Source: Comamonadaceae bacterium
Lineage (GTDB): Bacteria; Pseudomonadota; Gammaproteobacteria; Burkholderiales; Burkholderiaceae_C
Assembly (NCBI GenBank): GCA_947449025.1
Contig: CANFQF010000005.1
Span: 1-41,509 of the forward strand
Direction: 5' to 3'
DNA: 41,509 nt
Of the stretch, positions 1 through 7,526 are shown one piece after another. Made by a program: the position numbers and the translations under genes. The notes under the pieces are model-generated. The model was not told where the DNA came from and did no database searches. It was given only the letters and a program-made list of their open reading frames with translations. How positions within the stretch are numbered: the stretch's first letter is position 1; each line of letters opens with the position of its first letter.

Positions 1-462
1 CTGGTTGTAGACGTCCCACAAGCCGTCGACGATCATCGAATCGACCATCTTCCAGTCACCCATGCGCTGGCCGTCGCGCGAGCCCATGAGAATGTGCGGC
101 GAGGCGCTCATGTTCTCCTGGCCGCCCGCCACCACGATGTCGCTGTCGCCATAGGCAATCGCCTGGGCCGCCAGCATGACGGCCTTGAGGCCTGAGCCGC
201 AAACGGCATTGATGGTGAGGCCCGGCACTTCCTTGGGAATGCCTGCTTTCATCAAGGCCTGGCGCGCCGGGTTCTGGCCGGCACCAGCAGCGAGCACCTG
301 GCCCATGATGACCTCACCCACCAGGGCAGGATCGAGCTTGGCGCGGGCGAGGGCCTCGCGAATCACGGCTGCGCCCAAGTCGGGCGCGGCGACTTTGGCG
401 AGCGAGCCGCCAAATTTGCCAACGGCGGTGCGGGCCGCTGAGACGATGACGATGTCTTCCAT
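1..462 (-). CDS. phaA: Acetyl-CoA acetyltransferase (beta-ketothiolase), C-terminal part outside the window
   Basis: Condenses two acetyl-CoA to acetoacetyl-CoA, the first step of polyhydroxybutyrate synthesis in the cytoplasm. The visible 154 N-terminal residues begin [20 protein letters not shown], the classic thiolase start. They include the nucleophile region [11 protein letters not shown] with the acyl-accepting cysteine, and the GGQENMS segment that follows it in this family. The reading frame stays open to the left edge. The start is the ATG at 462-460, with a GGAG ribosome-binding site about seven bases upstream. It lies 96 bp downstream of phaC on the same strand, the usual phaC-phaA order in Burkholderiales, so the phaA name is preferred over the degradative atoB. 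The biosynthetic role is inferred from context; the thiolase identity is secure. Confidence 0.93.
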   Translation of the reverse strand, partial: MEDIVIVSAARTAVGKFGGSLAKVAAPDLGAAVIREALARAKLDPALVGEVIMGQVLAAGAGQNPARQALMKAGIPKEVPGLTINAVCGSGLKAVMLAAQAIAYGDSDIVVAGGQENMSASPHILMGSRDGQRMGDWKMVDSMIVDGLWDVYNQ

Positions 463-558
463 GTAAATCTCCGAAGGGGTCGGGGTTGCCTTGCAGCAGG
501 CCCCAATTGGTCAAATTAACAATTGATCAAGATAACAACTAATTAAGACAAGCAATTC

Positions 559-2298
559 TCAGGCCTGTGGTTTGGCCTTGACATAGCGGCCAGGCGCAGG
601 CTCGATCAACTTGAACTTGCCGCGGCCATAGCTGCGCAGGGCGGCTACCTGTTTGCCGCCGTGGGGCTTGAGCCAGGCGTACCAGTCGGGCCACCAGCTG
701 CCGGCATGCTCCTTGGCGCCCTCCAGCCAGTCTGCATGGGTCGCAGGCAGCGTGTCGTTCGTCCAGAAAGAGCGCTTCTTCGCGGCGGGGGCGTTGATCA
801 CGCCGGCAATGTGGCCGGAAGCGCCCATGACGAATCGCTTCTTTCCGCCGATGTAGTTCACGGTTTCATAGGCGCCCTCGATGGGGACGATGTGGTCCTC
901 ACGCGATCCATAGACATAGGACGGGATATCGATCTTGCGCAGATCGACCTTCTCTCCGCACACGGTGAGCTTGTTCGGCTTGACCAGGTTGTTCTCGAGG
1001 TAGGTGTTGCGCAAGTACCAGGCATACATCGGGCCCGGCAAATTGGTGGAGTCGCTATTCCAGTAAAGCAGGTCGAAGGGGGGTGGGGTCTGCCCCTTGA
1101 GGTAGTTGCCCACCACATAGTTCCAGACAAGGTCGTTGGGACGCAGGAAGCTGAAGGTCTGTGCCAGGTCCCGGCCGGCCATCAGTCCGCCCTGCCCCAT
1201 CTGCATCTCGCGGTACTTGACCATCCCCTCGTCGATAAACACGTCCATCACCCCGGTATGGCTGAAGTCGAGGAAGGCGGTGAGGAAGGTGGCCGCGTGC
1301 ACCGGCTTTTGCTTGCGCGCGGCGAGTACCGCCAACGCAGTGCCCAAGATGGTGCCCCCCACGCAAAAGCCCAAGGCGTTAATGTCTTTGGCCTGGGAGA
1401 TCTCGCGCACCGTTTCGATGGCGCGGATGGCGCCTTCTTCGATGTAGTCGTCCCAGGTGGTTTGGGCCATGGACTCATCGGCGCTGCGCCAGCTCACGAG
1501 GAAGACGCGGTGGCCCTGGTCGACCAGATGGCGAACAAAGGAATTTTCCGGCTGCAGGTCGAGGATGTAGTACTTGTTGATGCAAGGCGGCACCAGCAAG
1601 AAAGGCCGCTCAAAGACTTTGGCGGTGCGGGGCTTGTACTCGATCAGCTGAAAAAGCGCATTCTCGAACACCACGGCGCCCTCGGTGGTGGCCATGTTAC
1701 GGCCCACCTCAAATACACGCTCGTCGGTCATCGAAACATGGCCCTGCTGCAGGTCGGCCAACAGGTTCTGCATGCCCCGGGCAATGCTCTCACCCTGTGA
1801 ATCAATGGCCATCTGCTGGGCCTCGGGGTTGAAGGCCAGGTAGTTGCTGGGGGCAGTGACTGCTGCCCATTGCTCCACGGCAAACCGCAGCCGGGCCTTG
1901 GTCTTGTCGTCGGCATCCGCCGCCTCCACCAGGCCCATCAGGGTGCGCGCATTGAGCAGGTAGGCCGAGGCAGAAAAGGCGGCCAGGGGGTTCTGGACCC
2001 AGGGGGCAGCGGCAAAGCGCTTGTCCTTGGGGGGCGACGAATTGACTTTCACCCCCGGGTTCCATAGCTGCGAGGCCTCACGCACATAGGCCTGCTGCAA
2101 CTCCAGCAGCTTGACCGGGTCGAAGTTCAGCGCTGGCACGGAAGGCATCGACATCGGCAGGCCTGCCGTGGATCCCGGGCTCGGGCCTGCCGCAGTGCTA
2201 CCGAGTTGCTGGAATGATTCCAGAGCTTTCATCCAGCCGGCGCCGAGGTTTTGCTGGAACTGCGTGGCGAGTTGAGCCCAATCCGGCTGAGAATGCAT
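559..2298 (-). CDS. phaC: Class I poly(3-hydroxyalkanoate) synthase
   Basis: Polymerises (R)-3-hydroxyacyl-CoA, mainly 3-hydroxybutyryl-CoA, into storage polyester at the surface of PHA granules. The 579 residues match the usual class I length. An N-terminal PhaC_N region (about residues 95-270) is followed by an alpha/beta-hydrolase core. The lipase-box-like motif GFCVGG places the catalytic cysteine at 312. The partner aspartate is 468 (YGSRED) and the general-base histidine 496 (GASGHIAG), matching the Cys/Asp/His triad known in the Cupriavidus enzyme. It is the first gene of a phaC-phaA unit. The start sits opposite a divergent small membrane-protein gene, so the promoter must lie around 2300-2440. 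The first 60 residues are low in complexity and variable, as is normal for the family. Confidence 0.97.
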   Translation of the reverse strand: MHSQPDWAQLATQFQQNLGAGWMKALESFQQLGSTAAGPSPGSTAGLPMSMPSVPALNFDPVKLLELQQAYVREASQLWNPGVKVNSSPPKDKRFAAAPWVQNPLAAFSASAYLLNARTLMGLVEAADADDKTKARLRFAVEQWAAVTAPSNYLAFNPEAQQMAIDSQGESIARGMQNLLADLQQGHVSMTDERVFEVGRNMATTEGAVVFENALFQLIEYKPRTAKVFERPFLLVPPCINKYYILDLQPENSFVRHLVDQGHRVFLVSWRSADESMAQTTWDDYIEEGAIRAIETVREISQAKDINALGFCVGGTILGTALAVLAARKQKPVHAATFLTAFLDFSHTGVMDVFIDEGMVKYREMQMGQGGLMAGRDLAQTFSFLRPNDLVWNYVVGNYLKGQTPPPFDLLYWNSDSTNLPGPMYAWYLRNTYLENNLVKPNKLTVCGEKVDLRKIDIPSYVYGSREDHIVPIEGAYETVNYIGGKKRFVMGASGHIAGVINAPAAKKRSFWTNDTLPATHADWLEGAKEHAGSWWPDWYAWLKPHGGKQVAALRSYGRGKFKLIEPAPGRYVKAKPQA

Positions 2299-2355
2299 GC
2301 TGCTTCCTACTTGCTTGTTGTACCGCGCGGTGTGAATCCGCCAACGCCGGTGAGT

Positions 2356-2751
2356 ATGCGGGAATTACTTACACCAACCAAACTCGGGCGCTGGCGTCCG
2401 CTGCGCGCCACAGAGGGTGCGTCAATTTTCAATTTGATTGCCATGTATCTGGTTGCCATCGCCTGGATCTACGTGACGCTCATGATGGCGGTCGCGGAGG
2501 CCACGAATACTAATGGATCCATTCTGGGCGGGGTCATCACGTTCCTGCTTTACGGTGTCGGACCCACCGCACTCTTGGTGTACATCCTCAGCACACCGGC
2601 GCGCAGGAGAACACGCCGCGCCCTTGAACAAGCTGAAGCAGGCGCTGAAGCCGAGCAGGAAAAGCCAGCGGGTCACCGGCCCTCAAGCCAGCCAGATACT
2701 GGCAGCCTGCCGGCCACTGACCCGGTCGCGCCGGTGCGAAAAGAAAAGTGA
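2356..2751 (+). CDS. Small two-helix membrane protein of unknown function
   Basis: I do not recognise a characterised family, but the ORF looks real. It has two strongly hydrophobic segments, one around MYLVAIAWIYVTLMMAV and one around GGVITFLLYGVGPTALLVYI. A basic stop-transfer stretch (PARRRTRR) and a hydrophilic, Glu/Pro-rich tail of about 45 residues follow. This predicts two inner-membrane helices with a cytoplasmic tail. The start is uncertain: ATG at 2356 gives 131 residues, ATG at 2443 gives 102 and begins right at the first helix. Neither has a good ribosome-binding site. It is divergent from phaC and convergent with pgeF, whose 3' end it overlaps by 69 bp. The tail in the overlap may be poorly constrained. 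Confidence 0.6.
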   Translation: MRELLTPTKLGRWRPLRATEGASIFNLIAMYLVAIAWIYVTLMMAVAEATNTNGSILGGVITFLLYGVGPTALLVYILSTPARRRTRRALEQAEAGAEAEQEKPAGHRPSSQPDTGSLPATDPVAPVRKEK

Positions 2752-3543
2752 GGCGTTGGTGACGGTGCACCAAGCCGGGCTGCCATCGTTGCCGTAAAGG
2801 CGGCTGATACCCAGCGCCGCCAATCGGTCGCGTGCCAAGCCGGGCAGATCGGCCAGCCACTTGGCCCCCGCCTGCGCCTCTGATGCGCCGGACCCAGCGG
2901 TCTGGCCTGGCGCTACGGTCGCTGCCGGCACAGGGCGAAAGCGCGCCCGGCAGTTCGGAGTCACCCGCTCGAAGGCCTGCACAACGTCGTGACCCACCTC
3001 AAACGCCTGGGGCCCGATGCAGGGCCCGAGCCAGGCCAGGGTGTAGTCCGGATCAAATTGCAGGGCCAGCGCCTCGAGCACACCCTGCCCGGCGTGTGAA
3101 CCGACACCCGCAAGTCCGCGCCAGCCCGCATGGGCGGCGCCCACTCGGGCATGTGCGCCGCCTCGCAGGTCACACAGCAAAACGGGCAGGCAGTCGGCCA
3201 CCATCATCGTGCAGGCTCGGCCGGGCCGCGTGGCGAAGCAGGCGTCGGCCTGCGCGCCATCGGCGGCTTCAAGATCCAGATTGAGCACGTCCGTACCGTG
3301 TACCTGATGCAGGAATACCGGTCGCACCTGCAGCCGCTTGTGCCACTGCGCCCGGTTGTGGGCCACGGCCCCGGGAACATCTCCGACATGCTCGCCCAGG
3401 TTGAAACCGCTCCAGGGAGCGGCCGAGACCCCGCCCAAGCGGGTGCTGCACAAAGCCCTCACCTCCGCAGGTGCCGGCCATTGAGGCGCAATCACCCCCT
3501 GGTCAAAACCATCCGGGATCAAGGTGGTCTCAGGCACGTGCAT
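2683..3543 (-). CDS. pgeF: Peptidoglycan editing factor / purine nucleoside phosphorylase (YfiH, laccase-domain family)
   Basis: Members of this cytosolic family (YfiH/FAMIN, formerly called multicopper polyphenol oxidases) act on purine nucleosides and correct mis-incorporated residues in peptidoglycan precursors. The 286-residue protein carries the family zinc-site motifs in order: LHQVHG (His79, His82), VADCLPVLL (Cys118) and AAHAGWRGL (His138). The C-terminus has the usual SLFFSHRRD segment. The start chosen, ATG at 3543, gives MHVPETT and a typical length; a longer in-frame reading to 3744 would run into the divergent FAH-family gene. The ribosome-binding site is weak. The last 69 bp overlap the end of the convergent membrane-protein gene. 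Confidence 0.92.
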   Translation of the reverse strand: MHVPETTLIPDGFDQGVIAPQWPAPAEVRALCSTRLGGVSAAPWSGFNLGEHVGDVPGAVAHNRAQWHKRLQVRPVFLHQVHGTDVLNLDLEAADGAQADACFATRPGRACTMMVADCLPVLLCDLRGGAHARVGAAHAGWRGLAGVGSHAGQGVLEALALQFDPDYTLAWLGPCIGPQAFEVGHDVVQAFERVTPNCRARFRPVPAATVAPGQTAGSGASEAQAGAKWLADLPGLARDRLAALGISRLYGNDGSPAWCTVTNASLFFSHRRDRVSGRQAASIWLA

Positions 3544-3646
3544 GTCCAAAGCCGCAGCGACAGAAGTTGCATGACATGCCCGGAGGATAAAGGGATCCGC
3601 ACTCTCCCCGAGGCGGAGCGCAGATCGCTTGCGGTATTGTTCGGCC

Positions 3647-4348
3647 ATGAGCCTGATATTTACGCCCCCTGCCCCCACCACCTTGCCCATCGTGGGCCGC
3701 GATGAGCGCTTTCCTGTCCGCCGGGTGTTCTGCGTCGGACGCAACTACGCGGAGCACGCCAAGGAAATGGGCTTCACCGGCCGCGAGGCCCCCTTCTTCT
3801 TCATGAAGCCGGCCGACGCGCTGCTGGTGGTCGAGTCCGGCCAAACTGGCCACATGGCCTACCCCAGCCTCACGCGTGACCTGCACCACGAGATCGAACT
3901 GGTCGTCGCCATCGGGACCGGTGGAACCCACATTCGGGCCGAAGACGCGATGCAACATGTCTTCGGCTATGCGGTCGGACTGGACATGACCCGGCGCGAT
4001 CTGCAAAGCGATATGAAGAAACAAGGCCGCCCCTGGGAAATCGGCAAGGCCTTCGAGCAGTCCGGCCCCATTGGACCGCTCACCCCGGCAGCCCAAGCAG
4101 GCGACATCAGCAAAGCGGCCATCTGGTTACAGGTCAATGGGCAGGAGCGCCAGCGAAGCGACATTTCCAAATTGATCTGGAATATCGCCGAGACCATCGA
4201 GCACCTCTCGAGTGCCTGGACTCTGGCTCCGGGCGACCTGATCTTCTCCGGCACGCCTGAGGGGGTTGCGGCGGTGCAGGCAGGCGACACCCTCGAAGGC
4301 GGGGTTTCCGGGCTGGCACCGCTCAAGGTGGCGATCGACGCCCCCTGA
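3647..4348 (+). CDS. Fumarylacetoacetate hydrolase (FAH) family protein, acylpyruvase/fumarylpyruvate hydrolase type
   Basis: FAH-fold enzymes cleave acylpyruvates such as fumarylpyruvate, or act on related beta-keto acids, using a divalent metal. The 233-residue single-domain form matches the size of fumarylpyruvate hydrolase (NagK) and E. coli YcgM. Visible motifs are GRNYAEHAKEMG near residue 31, FFMKPADAL, and the metal-binding HHEIELVVAIG (Glu82, Glu84) with Asp113 in GLDMTRRD. The C-terminus has the family pattern LIFSGTPEGVAAV. The start ATG at 3647 is preferred over one six codons upstream because MSLIF leads directly into the fold. No aromatic-degradation gene is next to it, so the substrate cannot be assigned. 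Family assignment is secure. Confidence 0.93.
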   Translation: MSLIFTPPAPTTLPIVGRDERFPVRRVFCVGRNYAEHAKEMGFTGREAPFFFMKPADALLVVESGQTGHMAYPSLTRDLHHEIELVVAIGTGGTHIRAEDAMQHVFGYAVGLDMTRRDLQSDMKKQGRPWEIGKAFEQSGPIGPLTPAAQAGDISKAAIWLQVNGQERQRSDISKLIWNIAETIEHLSSAWTLAPGDLIFSGTPEGVAAVQAGDTLEGGVSGLAPLKVAIDAP

Positions 4349-4388
4349 CCTGCGCTTGCCAGATCGACCCGGCCCTTACACTGGCCCC

Positions 4389-4931
4389 ATGCAAAGCCCG
4401 ATCAAGCACTGCCGAGACTGCGGAACTCAAGTCGCCTACCGACTGCCGGACGACGGCGACACCCGCGAGCGCGCAGTCTGCCCGGCTTGCAACACCGTCC
4501 ACTATCAGAACCCCTTGAACGTGGTGGGGACCGTTCCCTATTGGGGTGACCGGGTGCTGCTTTGCAAACGCAACATCGAGCCGCGCTGGGGCAAATGGAC
4601 ATTGCCGGCCGGATTCATGGAACTCGGCGAGAGCGTGGCCCAAGGTGCCGCGCGGGAGACGGTGGAGGAAGCTGGCGCCGAGTTCGAGATGGAGGAATTA
4701 CTCTCCATCCTCAGCGTGCCGCGGGTGGGTCAGGTCCATCTCTTCTTCCGGGCGCGTCTCCTGTCGGAGCAATTCGATCCGGGCCCGGAGACGATAGAGG
4801 CCCGGTTATTCGCCGAGCACGAAATCCCTTGGGAAGAACTCGCCTTCCGCACCGTGCGAGAGACGCTCGAGCGCTACTTCGCTGACCGCAAGGCCGGTCG
4901 CTTCGGGCTGCACACGCTCGACATCCACTGA
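4389..4931 (+). CDS. NUDIX hydrolase with N-terminal zinc ribbon
   Basis: Hydrolyses a nucleoside diphosphate linked to another group; the exact substrate is unknown. The 180-residue protein starts with a zinc ribbon of two CxxC pairs (Cys8/Cys11 and Cys31/Cys34), then a NUDIX domain. The NUDIX box is complete: Gly75, Glu81, then RETVEEAGA at 89-97, fitting GX5EX7REUXEEXGU. The zinc-ribbon plus NUDIX layout is shared with NudC-like NAD pyrophosphatases and a common short proteobacterial family; this protein is shorter than NudC. The start ATG at 4389 lies 40 bp after the FAH-family stop on the same strand, so the two may be co-transcribed. It converges on the rhodanese gene. Confidence 0.93.
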   Translation: MQSPIKHCRDCGTQVAYRLPDDGDTRERAVCPACNTVHYQNPLNVVGTVPYWGDRVLLCKRNIEPRWGKWTLPAGFMELGESVAQGAARETVEEAGAEFEMEELLSILSVPRVGQVHLFFRARLLSEQFDPGPETIEARLFAEHEIPWEELAFRTVRETLERYFADRKAGRFGLHTLDIH

Positions 4932-4983
4932 AATAAAGCGCCCATGCCGCACCTGCAGCGGAGCGGGCCGAAACCGGGGTGGC

Positions 4984-5259
4984 TCAAGCTCTCTCGATGG
5001 GGCGCCCCAAGGCCGTCGCGACAGCCCCGGTTGACCCACCGTTGCTGACCTGTGTGTAGCCCTCCTTCTGTAGCCATGCGCATGCCGCGCCGGAGCGCGC
5101 GCCCGAGACACAGTACAGGATCAGGGCGGCCGTCTTGTCTGGCGCCACTTGCGCAATATCCTCTGTGAAACGGTCCAGCGGCAGGTTGACCGCGCCCTGT
5201 ACATACCCGGTGGCATATTCAGCCTCCGAGCGCACGTCGATCACGATGGGGTCGCTCAT
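4984..5259 (-). CDS. Single-domain rhodanese-like sulfurtransferase
   Basis: Rhodanese domains carry sulfur as a persulfide on one cysteine. This is a 91-residue stand-alone domain in the size range of E. coli GlpE and the mature PspE domain. It has the opening IVIDVRSEAEYATGYVQGA (the family DVR..E...GH pattern, with Tyr where His is common) and an active loop CVSGAR with Cys50 and Arg55. No signal peptide is visible, so it should be cytoplasmic. The start ATG at 5259 follows an AGGA ribosome-binding site in AAGGACTCAAA. An upstream extension of the frame to 5598 lacks family similarity and was not used. Sulfur donor and acceptor are not known. Confidence 0.9.
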   Translation of the reverse strand: MSDPIVIDVRSEAEYATGYVQGAVNLPLDRFTEDIAQVAPDKTAALILYCVSGARSGAACAWLQKEGYTQVSNGGSTGAVATALGRPIERA

Positions 5260-5524
5260 TTTGAGTCCTTTATTCAGCAAACGGACGCAAGGTCCAGCCT
5301 GCGGAGCATAGCCGCCATCAAGTGCCCGAGGGGCTGCAAAATTTGCATCGGCATCGCGTCCACTCGCCACCTCCATCCGAAGGGCAGCCATCAAGCTGCC
5401 AACAATTGTCAGGATGACCCGGATATCCAAGCCTCTGCACAATGGACGGCCCATCACCGCGAGCGACTGCGGGTGATCTTGCATGACAATGCGTAGGCGA
5501 ACCCTCAACCACGCCTCACGCACC

Positions 5525-6193
5525 ATGACTGCCCCCAACCAAGCCCGCCATACCCCCGCCTTCGGGCCCGGCATCGACCCCCTGACCCAATGGAACAAGC
5601 GCTATGGCGGCGAGCATTACCACTTTGGCGAAACCCCCAATCAGTACCTTTCCAGGCAGGCCAAGCACCTGCACCCGGGGACGGCACTGGCCCTGTGCGA
5701 TGGGGAGGGACGAAATGGTGTCTGGCTCGCTCAGCAGGGCCTCAAGGTCGAGGCCTTCGATCTCTCGCCTGTCGGCATCGAAAAGGCGCACCGGCTTGCC
5801 GCCTCACGTGATGTGAGCCTGCAATGCCATTGCTGCACCTGGCAGGACTTCCCCTGGCGCGACGCCGCCTACGACAACGTGGTCGGCATCTTCTTTCAGT
5901 TCGCCGACCCGCAAGAGCGCGCGCAATTGTTCGCCCACATGGACCGCAGCCTCAAACCGGGCGGCACGCTCGTGATCCATGGCTACGGAAAAGAACAACT
6001 GCGCTTCAATACCGGGGGGCCAGGCAAGCTCGAACACCTCTACGACGAAACTTTGCTGCGCGAGGCTTTCCCGGGCTATGAGATCCTGGACCTGCGCACC
6101 TATGAAGAGGAAGTCCTCGAGGGCCCGGGTCACAGCGGAACTTCTGCTCTGGTGGGACTGGTCGCCCGCAAGGCGGACTCAGCGAGGCCCTGA
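5525..6193 (+). CDS. Class I SAM-dependent methyltransferase (TehB-like)
   Basis: A 222-residue Rossmann-fold methyltransferase of unknown substrate. Motif I is LALCDGEGRNGVWLA (about residues 56-69). It is followed by an acidic residue at the end of strand 2 (VEAFDLS, Asp79), and later by NVVGIFFQFADP and LKPGGTLVIHGYG, the post-III region. The opening WNKRYGGEHYHFGETPN is typical of the small TehB/thiopurine-methyltransferase-like proteins. The start ATG at 5525 is chosen over 5483 because MTAPN leads into the conserved region at normal family length. The upstream neighbour is the divergent rhodanese, 265 bp away. A 13-bp perfect inverted repeat follows the stop by 10 bp. Confidence 0.88.
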   Translation: MTAPNQARHTPAFGPGIDPLTQWNKRYGGEHYHFGETPNQYLSRQAKHLHPGTALALCDGEGRNGVWLAQQGLKVEAFDLSPVGIEKAHRLAASRDVSLQCHCCTWQDFPWRDAAYDNVVGIFFQFADPQERAQLFAHMDRSLKPGGTLVIHGYGKEQLRFNTGGPGKLEHLYDETLLREAFPGYEILDLRTYEEEVLEGPGHSGTSALVGLVARKADSARP

Positions 6194-6203
6194 GGCCTAC
6201 CGG

Positions 6204-6232
6204 GCATCGCACTTCACTTTGAAGTGCGATGC
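6204..6232. repeat. Perfect 13-bp inverted repeat with 3-base loop
   Basis: GCATCGCACTTCA and its exact reverse complement flank the loop CTT, 10 bp after the methyltransferase stop. It would form a very stable hairpin in RNA from either strand. It lacks a T-run on either side, so it is not a textbook intrinsic terminator. It could act as an mRNA 3'-end stabiliser or a Rho-assisted stop. Confidence 0.6.
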
Positions 6233-6317
6233 GGCCCGTCGTGTGCGGCCTTGATTGGGACCGCATTTCAGGCCGAGTTTTAGGCTACGTTCAAAACAGC
6301 CATGCGGCCAATGAAAA

Positions 6318-6347
6318 TGGACCACAACCTTTGCGGATTGTGGTCCA
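6318..6347 (-). terminator. Bidirectional intrinsic terminator after tRNA-Pro
   Basis: A perfect 10-bp stem, TGGACCACAA paired with TTGTGGTCCA, encloses a 10-base loop. It is followed by TTTT on the minus strand and by TTTTTG on the plus strand. It begins 10 bp beyond the 3' end of the tRNA and most probably ends the MerR/tRNA-Pro transcript, and possibly the methyltransferase transcript from the other side. Confidence 0.8.
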
Positions 6348-6357
6348 TTTTTGATGG

Positions 6358-6434
6358 TGGTCGGCGTGGCGGGATTCGAACTCGCGACCCCTTGCACCCC
6401 ATGCAAGTGCGCTACCAGGCTGCGCTACACGCCG
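6358..6434 (-). tRNA. tRNA-Pro (anticodon GGG)
   Basis: The minus strand folds as a full cloverleaf of 77 nt. The acceptor arms are CGGCGTG and CACGCCG. The D arm has GCGC stems, the anticodon stem is CTTGC/GCAAG with loop ATGGGGT, and the T loop is TTCGAAT between GCGAG-like and CCCGC stems. The 3' CCA is encoded (6358-6360). The anticodon GGG occupies 6398-6400 and reads CCC and CCU proline codons. The 5' end lies only five bases after the MerR-family stop codon, so it is probably cut from a common transcript. A hairpin terminator follows at once. Confidence 0.97.
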
Positions 6435-6439
6435 AAGCG

Positions 6440-6973
6440 TCAAATTATAGCGTGGGAATCACGGCCTACCTCGGAGCGATCGAGCGTGGCGGACAAAAGA
6501 TCGCGAATCTCCGACAGCTCGCGTCGCATCTGGAGAATGCGGACAGACCACCCGTCGTCCGAGATCGAAGGCTCGTCCCCGCCCTTCAAGATCGCCGGCG
6601 CTGATTGGATGCCCTGCCCTGCATTTGACACCCCCCCGGTGGGCTGGGCCTCGGGCCGAACCGCGCGGATTTCCTCGAGAGGCAGTTCGCCCGCACGCTG
6701 CCGCTCACGATCGGATTGAACGAGCTCCTGCAGTTTGTTGCGCGCACCGCTGATAGTGAACCCTTGGTCGTAAAGCAGGTCGCGGATCCGGCGAATCATC
6801 AGCACCTCGTGGTGCTGGTAATAACGCCGATTACCACGGCGTTTCATCGGCCGAAGATGCGTGAACTCCTGCTCCCAATAACGCAGAACATGCGGCTTCA
6901 CGCCGCACAGCTCGCTCACCTCACCGATCGTGAAGTAGCGCTTGGCGGGAATACTGGGAAGCGGCTGGTCCAT
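6440..6973 (-). CDS. MerR-family transcriptional regulator
   Basis: A 177-residue DNA-binding protein. The winged helix-turn-helix covers roughly residues 12-80 and starts YFTIGEVSELCGVKPHVLRYWEQEF, with the RRGNRRYY wing characteristic of the family. The C-terminal 90 residues are hydrophilic and show no metal-binding cysteine cluster, so it is not a metal sensor of the MerR/CueR kind. A member of this group sits after ihfA in many Burkholderiales; its ligand is unknown. It lies 189 bp downstream of ihfA and five bases before tRNA-Pro. An inverted repeat at 7071-7109, about 100 bp upstream of its start, could be an operator. Confidence 0.92.
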   Translation of the reverse strand: MDQPLPSIPAKRYFTIGEVSELCGVKPHVLRYWEQEFTHLRPMKRRGNRRYYQHHEVLMIRRIRDLLYDQGFTISGARNKLQELVQSDRERQRAGELPLEEIRAVRPEAQPTGGVSNAGQGIQSAPAILKGGDEPSISDDGWSVRILQMRRELSEIRDLLSATLDRSEVGRDSHAII

Positions 6974-7070
6974 TGGAAACCGCGCGAATACCGCGGTGAT
7001 GATCGGGCTTTGGCTAAGGGAAGGTTCGCCGGTAAATTCGGCGCAGGGGGACTGAGGTTACATGAACTCC

Positions 7071-7109
7071 GTGACAGTAAAAAGCCCGGAGATGCACTCA
7101 CACTGTCAC
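7071..7109. repeat. 8-bp inverted repeat between ihfA and the MerR-family gene
   Basis: GTGACAGT (7071-7078) and its exact complement ACTGTCAC (7102-7109) flank 23 bp. A second small hairpin, GCGGAAA...TTTCCGC at 7112-7130, lies beside it, nearer to ihfA. Neither is followed by a T-run on the minus strand. They may be a regulator site or transcript-end structures after ihfA. Confidence 0.45.
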
Positions 7110-7162
7110 GCGCGGAAAAAGTCTTTCCGCAGTTGTGAACCCCGGTATGCAACTGTACGAAA

Positions 7163-7522
7163 TTACGCCGCGCCTGAGCCCTGAATCGCTTCCTTGAGCT
7201 TGTGACTCGCATGAAAAGTCACCACGCGGCGCTCATCAATCGGAATGAGCTCGCCAGTCCGCGGGTTTCGGCCAGGACGGGCTGCCTTGGTACGGATCTG
7301 AAAGTTGCCGAAGCCGGAAATCTTTACGTCCTGCCCGTCGACGAGGCTGCCGGAAACCAGATCGAAAAAAGCGTCGACCATGTCTTTGGACTCTCGCTTG
7401 TTCAGACCGATCTGCTCGAACAGGAGTTCAGCGAGCTGAGCTTTTGTCAGAGCCGGCGTCTCCAGGCTCATCGCCGAGAATTCAAGCGAGCCGCCGATGT
7501 CTTCAGGCGTCAGTGTGGTCAT
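7163..7522 (-). CDS. ihfA: Integration host factor alpha subunit
   Basis: One half of the IHF heterodimer, a nucleoid protein that bends DNA sharply in transcription, recombination and replication. The 119-residue protein has the HU/IHF fold. It includes the flexible-arm signature [22 protein letters not shown] with the intercalating proline in RNP. The C-terminal end is [11 protein letters not shown]. The first 17 residues before [10 protein letters not shown] extend beyond E. coli IhfA; a start at that inner methionine would give 102 residues. The longer start is kept because its ATG lies four bases after the pheT stop. The gene is the last protein-coding member of pheS-pheT-ihfA, the same order as in E. 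coli. Confidence 0.95.
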   Translation of the reverse strand: MTTLTPEDIGGSLEFSAMSLETPALTKAQLAELLFEQIGLNKRESKDMVDAFFDLVSGSLVDGQDVKISGFGNFQIRTKAARPGRNPRTGELIPIDERRVVTFHASHKLKEAIQGSGAA

Positions 7523-7526
7523 GCGT

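Noticed and set aside
661-1800. 379-codon open frame opposite phaC
   Set aside because: Antisense to a full-length, catalytically intact phaC; no motif.
6358-6434. tRNA-Pro as an integration site for a mobile element
   Set aside because: No integrase, no direct repeat of the tRNA 3' end, and the neighbours are syntenic core genes.
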